From DASWUZ01 sp036401395 (GTDB lineage Bacteria; Acidobacteriota; Terriglobia; Terriglobales; Acidobacteriaceae), in contig DASWUZ010000365.1 in the NCBI GenBank assembly GCA_036401395.1, forward strand, positions 1 through 9,728: a stretch of 9,728 nt of DNA. The letters are read 5' to 3'. The notes beneath the pieces are model-generated. The model worked only from the letters and a program-made list of their open reading frames with translations, searched no databases and was not told where the DNA came from. This document shows positions 6,377-9,728 of this stretch, piece after piece (position 1 is the stretch's first letter; every line of letters begins with the position of its first letter). The position numbers and the translations under genes are program-made.

Positions 6377-6928
6377 TTATTTCGCGTGTTTGGATTTGCT
6401 GTGGGCTATTGCGGAGCGGGCTTCGCGGTCGGCTTCGCGGGCCCGTTCGGTGGCTCGTTTGTCCCAGTCCTGCTTGCCCTTGGCTACTGCCAACTCACAC
6501 TTGACGCGGCCGTTTTTGAAGTAAAGGCGGGTTGGGATTAGCGTGAGGCCCTTTTGCTGCGTCTGCCCGATCAGCTTCCTTATTTCCGTGGCGTGGAGGA
6601 GGAGTTTCCGGGTGCGGGTAGCGTCGTGGTTCATCGTATTGCCATGCGAATATGCGCCAATGTGCGCATTGAGCAGGAACGCCTCTCCATCTTTGACGAG
6701 GCCGTAGGCGTCTTTCAGGTTGGCCTGGCCTTCGCGAATGGATTTAACCTCAGTACCGCGGAGGGCAAGGCCGGCTTCGTAGCGTTCGAGGAGGAAGTAG
6801 TTGTGGGCGGCAGCGCGGTTGTAGGCAGCGTCCCGTTCCCCCGCGGCCAAGGGGTCGCGGGGCTTGGGTTTGTGGCTGGCTGCGGGGCTGCCAGCGGCGC
6901 TGGTTGGGTGGGTGGCTTGGCGGGGCAT
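6377..6928 (-). CDS. smpB: SsrA-binding protein SmpB
   Basis: SmpB binds tmRNA and delivers it to stalled ribosomes in trans-translation. The 183-residue product has the complete fold: NRAAAHNYFLLERYEAGLAL (37-56), GTEVKSIREG (58-67), the loop DPTRTRKLLL equivalent at 102-111 (DATRTRKLLL), and the RNA-binding KGKQDWDKR (150-158). The basic C-terminal tail (REARSAIAHSKSKHAK) becomes helical in the ribosomal mRNA channel. Start ATG 6928 has GGAAG (minus strand; plus bases 6934-6938) five bases upstream, so the roughly 20-residue Pro/Ala-rich N-terminal extension compared with E. coli SmpB is probably translated. ilvE lies upstream on the same strand, but 145 bases with two hairpin repeats separate them, so smpB probably has its own promoter. 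No tmRNA gene is visible in the window. Confidence 0.95.
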   Translation of the reverse strand: MPRQATHPTSAAGSPAASHKPKPRDPLAAGERDAAYNRAAAHNYFLLERYEAGLALRGTEVKSIREGQANLKDAYGLVKDGEAFLLNAHIGAYSHGNTMNHDATRTRKLLLHATEIRKLIGQTQQKGLTLIPTRLYFKNGRVKCELAVAKGKQDWDKRATERAREADREARSAIAHSKSKHAK

Positions 6929-6957
6929 ATATTCTTCCGTTGCATTTTAGAGCTGGA

Positions 6958-6987
6958 GCCCCATGTCTCTGGAGCTAGACATGGGGC
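6958..6987. repeat. perfect 11-bp palindrome in the smpB upstream region
   Basis: GCCCCATGTCT (6958-6968) and AGACATGGGGC (6977-6987) are perfect complements around an 8-base loop. The right arm carries the ATGGGGCAC core (6981-6989) found in the other repeats and continues ACCGGC. The string AGACATGGGGCAC is shared with 643-655. It lies 30 bases upstream of the smpB start, so in a transcript from ilvE or from a distal smpB promoter it would form a leader hairpin. There is no T-tract on either side. Confidence 0.6.
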
Positions 6988-7006
6988 ACCGGCTGCTTAG
7001 TGTAGG

Positions 7007-7042
7007 TCCCATTCATCGCAAAAAAAGCAGCGATGAACGGGA
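7007..7042. repeat. palindromic repeat related to the hairpin at 545-577
   Basis: TCCCATTCATCGC (7007-7019) pairs with GCGATGAACGGGA (7030-7042) at 12 of 13 positions around a loop that contains seven A residues. The left arm differs from the arm at 545-556 by one base and the right arm from 566-577 by one base, while the loops differ. Conserved arms with variable loops suggest selection on, or spread of, the palindrome itself. Confidence 0.6.
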
Positions 7043-7044
7043 AA

Positions 7045-7063
7045 CCGCACTTAGCTCGTGCGG
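7045..7063 (-). terminator. possible ilvE terminator
   Basis: Read on the minus strand, CCGCAC and GTGCGG pair around a 7-base loop and are followed by TTTCCC, starting about 10 bases after the ilvE stop codon. Stem and position suit an intrinsic terminator, but the T-tract is only three bases, so efficiency is doubtful. Confidence 0.3.
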
Positions 7064-7073
7064 GCAATGGTAA

Positions 7074-8018
7074 CTAGACAGCTACTTCCTGCTCGGCGGT
7101 TACTTTTACCGGGGTCAGCCAGCCGTAGCGATCAGGTTTCGTGCCATTGAGAATGCCGAAGAATTCTTCTGCGATCTGGTTGGTGATGGGGCCCGGCTTG
7201 CCGTCCGCTATAGGGATGCGATCTACGGTAAGGATGGGTGTGACCTCGGCAGCGGTGCCGGTGAAGAAGACTTCGTCGGCGACGTAGATCATCTCGCGTG
7301 GCAGGGCCTGTTCAATGACGGGGACGCCGAGGTGGCGCGCGATGGTAAGGATGGAGTCGCGAGTGATGCCGGCGAGCACAGAGTTGGCGAGCGGCGAGGT
7401 GTAGATGACGCCGTTGCGGACAAGGAAGAGGTTTTCGCCGGAGCCCTCGGAGAGGTAGCCGTTGACGTCCAGGCCGATGCCTTCATCGTAGCCATTGACG
7501 TCAGCTTCCATGCGGATGAGCTGCGAGTTCATGTAATTCGCTGATGCCTTGGCGAGCGTGGGCATGGTGTTGGGCGCGAGGCGGTTCCAGGTGGAGATGC
7601 AGACGTGAGCGCCACCGTGCTCGGCCTTGAAGTATTTGCCCCACGGGAAGTTGCCAATATAGACCTCGACCGGCGCGTTCTTCGGGTTGACGCCCATTTC
7701 GCCGTAGCCGCGCAGGATGATGGGCCGGATATAGCACGGCGCTACGCCGTTGGCCTCGACGAGATCGACGGTCGCGGAGCACAGCTCGTCGAAGGAATAC
7801 TTAACCGGCATGCGATAGATCTTGGCGGAGTCGAGCAGGCGCTGGATGTGCTCAGGGAGGCGAAAAATGGCCGAGCCGCCTTGCTGCGTGTAGGAGCGGA
7901 TGCCCTCGAAGACGGCCGAGCCGTAATGGATGACATGGCTCATGACATGGAGCTGCGCCTTGTCCCAGGGAACGAGTTTTCCATTGTGCCAGATATTGGC
8001 GGTGGGTTGGATGGTCAT
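7074..8018 (-). CDS. ilvE: branched-chain amino acid aminotransferase IlvE
   Basis: This is a fold-type IV PLP enzyme that transaminates leucine, isoleucine and valine with 2-oxoglutarate, the last biosynthetic step. In the 314-residue product HYGSAVFEGIRSY (31-43) is the typical BCAT N-terminal motif. Lys157 in TLAKASANYMNS is the Schiff-base lysine, SEGSGENLF (190-198) and GTAAEVTPI (254-262) bind the cofactor, and GITRD (217-221) contacts the phosphate. D-amino-acid transaminase or aminodeoxychorismate lyase are the alternative members of the superfamily, but the N-terminal FEGIRSY and full length favour IlvE. Although the frame is open upstream to 8120, the start at 8018 is clear: AGGAG lies five bases before it and homologues begin near NIWHNGKLV. 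A TATACT -10 box is found 29 bases upstream of the start. The gene seems monocistronic, with a possible terminator at 7045-7063. Confidence 0.95.
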   Translation of the reverse strand: MTIQPTANIWHNGKLVPWDKAQLHVMSHVIHYGSAVFEGIRSYTQQGGSAIFRLPEHIQRLLDSAKIYRMPVKYSFDELCSATVDLVEANGVAPCYIRPIILRGYGEMGVNPKNAPVEVYIGNFPWGKYFKAEHGGAHVCISTWNRLAPNTMPTLAKASANYMNSQLIRMEADVNGYDEGIGLDVNGYLSEGSGENLFLVRNGVIYTSPLANSVLAGITRDSILTIARHLGVPVIEQALPREMIYVADEVFFTGTAAEVTPILTVDRIPIADGKPGPITNQIAEEFFGILNGTKPDRYGWLTPVKVTAEQEVAV

Positions 8019-8023
8019 GCTTA

Positions 8024-8028
8024 CTCCT
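8024..8028 (-). promoter_or_regulatory. ilvE ribosome binding site that decides the start
   Basis: AGGAG on the minus strand lies five bases before ATG 8018. It is the strongest Shine-Dalgarno sequence in this part of the window and rules out the longer frame starting at 8120. Confidence 0.8.
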
Positions 8029-8046
8029 AAATATGCGGAAGAATTA

Positions 8047-8052
8047 AGTATA
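8047..8052 (-). promoter_or_regulatory. probable ilvE promoter -10 element
   Basis: TATACT on the minus strand, followed by TTAAT, fits a sigma-70-type -10 box and would give a leader of about 20 bases containing the Shine-Dalgarno sequence. No good -35 hexamer is seen: upstream is a pyrimidine/A-rich CCAAACCAAACC-type tract, which is G-rich on the plus strand. Confidence 0.4.
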
Positions 8053-8402
8053 CCGTTGGTTGGATTGGTTTGGTTTGGGGTGGTGGGGAGATGTTGAAAA
8101 GAAGATCGAGTTACGTGCACATTCGCGAGATCCCTTGTCTGAAAAGCGAGACATGGGCGTTTGCTTTTCGTTCAAAACGTCAGAGCTGGGCTAACACTCG
8201 AACGACTAGACTTGAGCCAAATGAAAGCGATGCGTAGGTGCGAGGATTGGGACGCTGGCGGATGGCTGGGATGTTTCCGGTAACGGCATCGCCTGAGCTG
8301 GTGGAGAGGTGGCTGGGATCGATCAGGATGATTTCGGAGTAGATCAAGATTGTGCGGACGTGCCGCCGATTGTGCCGGGTTTGTGCAGATGCTCGATAAG
8401 GG
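8053..8402. other. gap without a confident gene between ilvE and the DUF2062 gene
   Basis: The part next to ilvE (8055-8090) is a GG-tract-rich, T-spaced sequence on the plus strand. A hairpin follows: GAAAAGC (8141-8147) pairs with GCTTTTC (8163-8169), and its loop holds GAGACATGGG, related to the repeat core. From 8180 to 8347 the minus strand has an open frame with coding-like C-rich third positions (55 codons from TTG 8347), but no recognisable family and no Shine-Dalgarno sequence. No tRNA-like fold or CRISPR-like repeat was found. Confidence 0.5.
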
Positions 8403-8933
8403 TTAGTTCCCTTGCAGTGTGGGGCCGTTTGAGTGCGAGATCGCTGGGGGTCTTGCTGTTGTGGCCGCCCGATCCAGCAATATTCGCAGCAAAGGAAAAA
8501 GCAGCAGCGTGAACAGGAGCAGCATGCCCGGGGCAACGACCGCCCAGGCGGCGATGGCGTGGCCCTGGGCCGTCACCAGCAGATGCATGGCTTGGTCGGG
8601 CGAGGCCCGGACCATCGACAACATTTTACCGGGCGATAGCGGTACTGCCTGAGAATGAAACATCCTCTCGCCGAGGCGGACGAAGGGCAACAAGAGAATC
8701 ATCTGTAGAGGCAACGCGAGATAGTTGCCCGCCTCGATCACAGGGAGGCTCAGGCGGAAGACGATAGCGACGAGAGCGCAAAGAATAGTCGTGACCCCGA
8801 GCAAGGGAAAACAACTCAAGGTCATGCCCAGCGCGAGGGTGAAAGCGACGCGGCCAGGGCTGAAGCCGCGGGTGAGGTATCCAAGCAGCGCCTGGGTGAC
8901 GTCGCGCTGAGAACGTATTCGGAATACGGCCAT
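8403..8933 (-). CDS. DUF2062-family membrane protein
   Basis: The 176-residue product fits DUF2062: a short N-terminal helix with GFSPGRVAFTLALGMTLSCFPLLGVTT (about 23-49), where Gly/Pro-rich turns break the first hydrophobic hairpin. A segment at about 66-86 then contains the asparagine-containing AGNYLALPLQM, and a last hydrophobic stretch lies at about 126-153. Family members are small inner-membrane proteins of unknown function, sometimes fused to or near glycosyltransferases, but nothing of that sort is adjacent here. The start ATG 8933 has only a weak ribosome site (AGCTGA). The gene is divergent from the cytochrome remnant. Third codon positions are C-rich, as in the minus-strand sequence that follows it. 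A longer frame overlapping it from 9357 to 8626 on the same strand has no family character and is treated as a shadow. Confidence 0.8.
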   Translation of the reverse strand: MAVFRIRSQRDVTQALLGYLTRGFSPGRVAFTLALGMTLSCFPLLGVTTILCALVAIVFRLSLPVIEAGNYLALPLQMILLLPFVRLGERMFHSQAVPLSPGKMLSMVRASPDQAMHLLVTAQGHAIAAWAVVAPGMLLLFTLLLFPLLRILLDRAATTARPPAISHSNGPTLQGN

Positions 8934-9140
8934 TCAGCTTTTGATGCGGACTTACTGAAGTGACGGACAGAATCTTCTGAGTAATATCACCGGGCTTGGG
9001 GGACCTGTAACGCAGGCCCTTTCGAAAGAAGAATGCTGATGGATAAGCGATGAGACAAACCGCGGCGATTTTTCGTCTTGTATCGACAGCGTCAGAGGCG
9101 AACCGAAAGATGAGTCGTCGGCGAAATCTCAGCAGCGGGT

Positions 9141-9728
9141 TTGGAGTACGTGACGTCAGAGGCAGCGAGACCGCGGATTTGGTTTGCCCTGGCCGTGTTG
9201 GTGGGCCTATCGCTCGCTGTTGGAGTACCGGACGGACTGCGGCTGCAAGCATCGGGAACAGGAAAAGGAGCAGGAGCGGGAAAAGCAGCAGCGGCAACAG
9301 TTTCTTCAGCGGGGCCACTGCCCGCGAGTTCCTTTGCGGGTGACGCAGCCTGTGCATCGTGTCACCAAGAGGAAGCAGTCAGCTACGCTGAGACAGCACA
9401 TCATCACAGCTCCGGCACCCCTGCTACGGAGCCGATCGAGGGAAGCTTCATTCACACGGCTCAGTAAACCCGCGGACGTGCGACGGATCGCTGCCGTTGA
9501 TCGCGCTTCGAAAGTAACGGCCGTCAGATGCTGGAGCGGCGCTTCCGATTGCGCCTTCGTTAACATTTCTTCCCGGCGATGACATTGGCAAGTTCCTGAA
9601 AATCAGAGACCCGGGGCTGGACGGGCCGATCGACGTGCATGGCAGCGAAGTACTCCTACTGCGCAGGAGCCGCTGCTTCCAGTCCAGCCGGATGACGTGT
9701 TCTACCTGCCACAATGTGCATGAACAGC
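9141..9728 (+). pseudogene. decayed multihaem c-type cytochrome (5' part, runs off window)
   Basis: An N-terminal signal anchor (RIWFALAVLVGLSLAVGV, about residues 12-29) is followed by an Ala/Gly/Lys linker, then GDAACASCHQEEAVSYAETAHH with haem motif CASCH at 71-75 (9351-9365). This frame stops at TAA 9465-9467. From about 9443 the frame two bases over takes up cytochrome-like sequence (VNPRT, LPLIALRK), is interrupted by TAA 9515-9517, and from 9518 reads to the window end through APSLTFLPGDD, PIDVHGSEVLLL, RSRCFQSS and CSTCH (9698-9712). The last blocks match a family of periplasmic multihaem, often TPR-containing, cytochromes as I remember it. In those, a haem motif precedes the FLPGD block and far more sequence separates it from the first haem. 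Here that motif is missing and the spacing is only about 65 codons, so an internal deletion plus frameshifts is inferred. The start (TTG 9141 or GTG 9150) is uncertain. Confidence 0.6.

Noticed and set aside
8150..8260. tRNA-like T-arm string GTTCGAGTG on the minus strand
   Set aside because: No five-base-pair T-stem forms around it and no acceptor stem or anticodon arm can be placed.
8914..8928. 15-base palindrome CGTATTC-G-GAATACG at the start of the DUF2062 gene
   Set aside because: A 7-bp dyad is expected by chance in a window of this size, the loop is too small for RNA, and it encodes the protein N-terminus.
9050..9343. 97-codon plus-strand frame overlapping the cytochrome N-terminus
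   Set aside because: The frame beginning at 9141 contains the signal anchor and CxxCH; this one gives an Arg/Ser-rich translation without features. It could hold a displaced start of the decayed gene, but there is no evidence for that.
8626..9357. 243-codon minus-strand open frame overlapping the DUF2062 gene and cytochrome remnant
   Set aside because: It overlaps a recognisable family in another frame, and its Arg/Pro-rich translation has no domain character.

Overview
The window looks like chromosomal DNA of an Acidobacteriota bacterium, most likely of the Terriglobales/Acidobacteriaceae type. This is inferred from three things: the LPS-type (waaA, lpxK) envelope genes, the style of the proteins (a secreted hypothetical protein and a multihaem cytochrome of a kind I associate with this group), and small palindromic intergenic repeats with a recurrent ATGGGGCAC core. 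No sequence search was possible, so the taxon is a judgement, not a result.

Layout. 1-51 is the tail of an upstream gene. 192-506 encodes a small two-helix membrane protein of unknown function. 507-778 carries palindromic repeats and a strong hairpin just before queD (779-1156). A second repeat region (1157-1316) separates queD from queE (1317-2012). QueD and QueE catalyse consecutive steps (7,8-dihydroneopterin triphosphate to 6-carboxytetrahydropterin to 7-carboxy-7-deazaguanine) of the 7-deazaguanine/queuosine pathway. Directly after queE comes a two-gene toxin-antitoxin-like module, a DUF433 protein and a DUF5615 PIN-like protein overlapping by a TTGA junction (2054-2598). On the minus strand, 2649-3374 encodes a secreted protein of unknown function. 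It is divergent from a two-gene lipid A/LPS operon, waaA (KDO transferase) and lpxK (lipid A 4'-kinase), whose genes overlap by ATGA (3451-6113).

The right part is mostly on the minus strand: smpB (trans-translation), ilvE (branched-chain aminotransferase, clear Shine-Dalgarno sequence and -10 box) and a DUF2062 membrane protein. ilvE and smpB are separated by two palindromic repeats and a possible terminator. A 350-base stretch between ilvE and the DUF2062 gene has no confident gene. At the right edge, on the plus strand, lies what looks like a decayed multihaem c-type cytochrome. It has an intact N-terminus with one CxxCH, then a frame change, a stop and an apparent internal deletion, then recognisable cytochrome sequence with another CxxCH running off the window.

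Most of the window is housekeeping. I do not see a convincing undescribed multi-gene system. The items most worth a second look are the dispersed hairpin repeats, the perfect hairpin in front of queD, the toxin-antitoxin pair, the broken cytochrome and the unrecognised secreted protein next to waaA.
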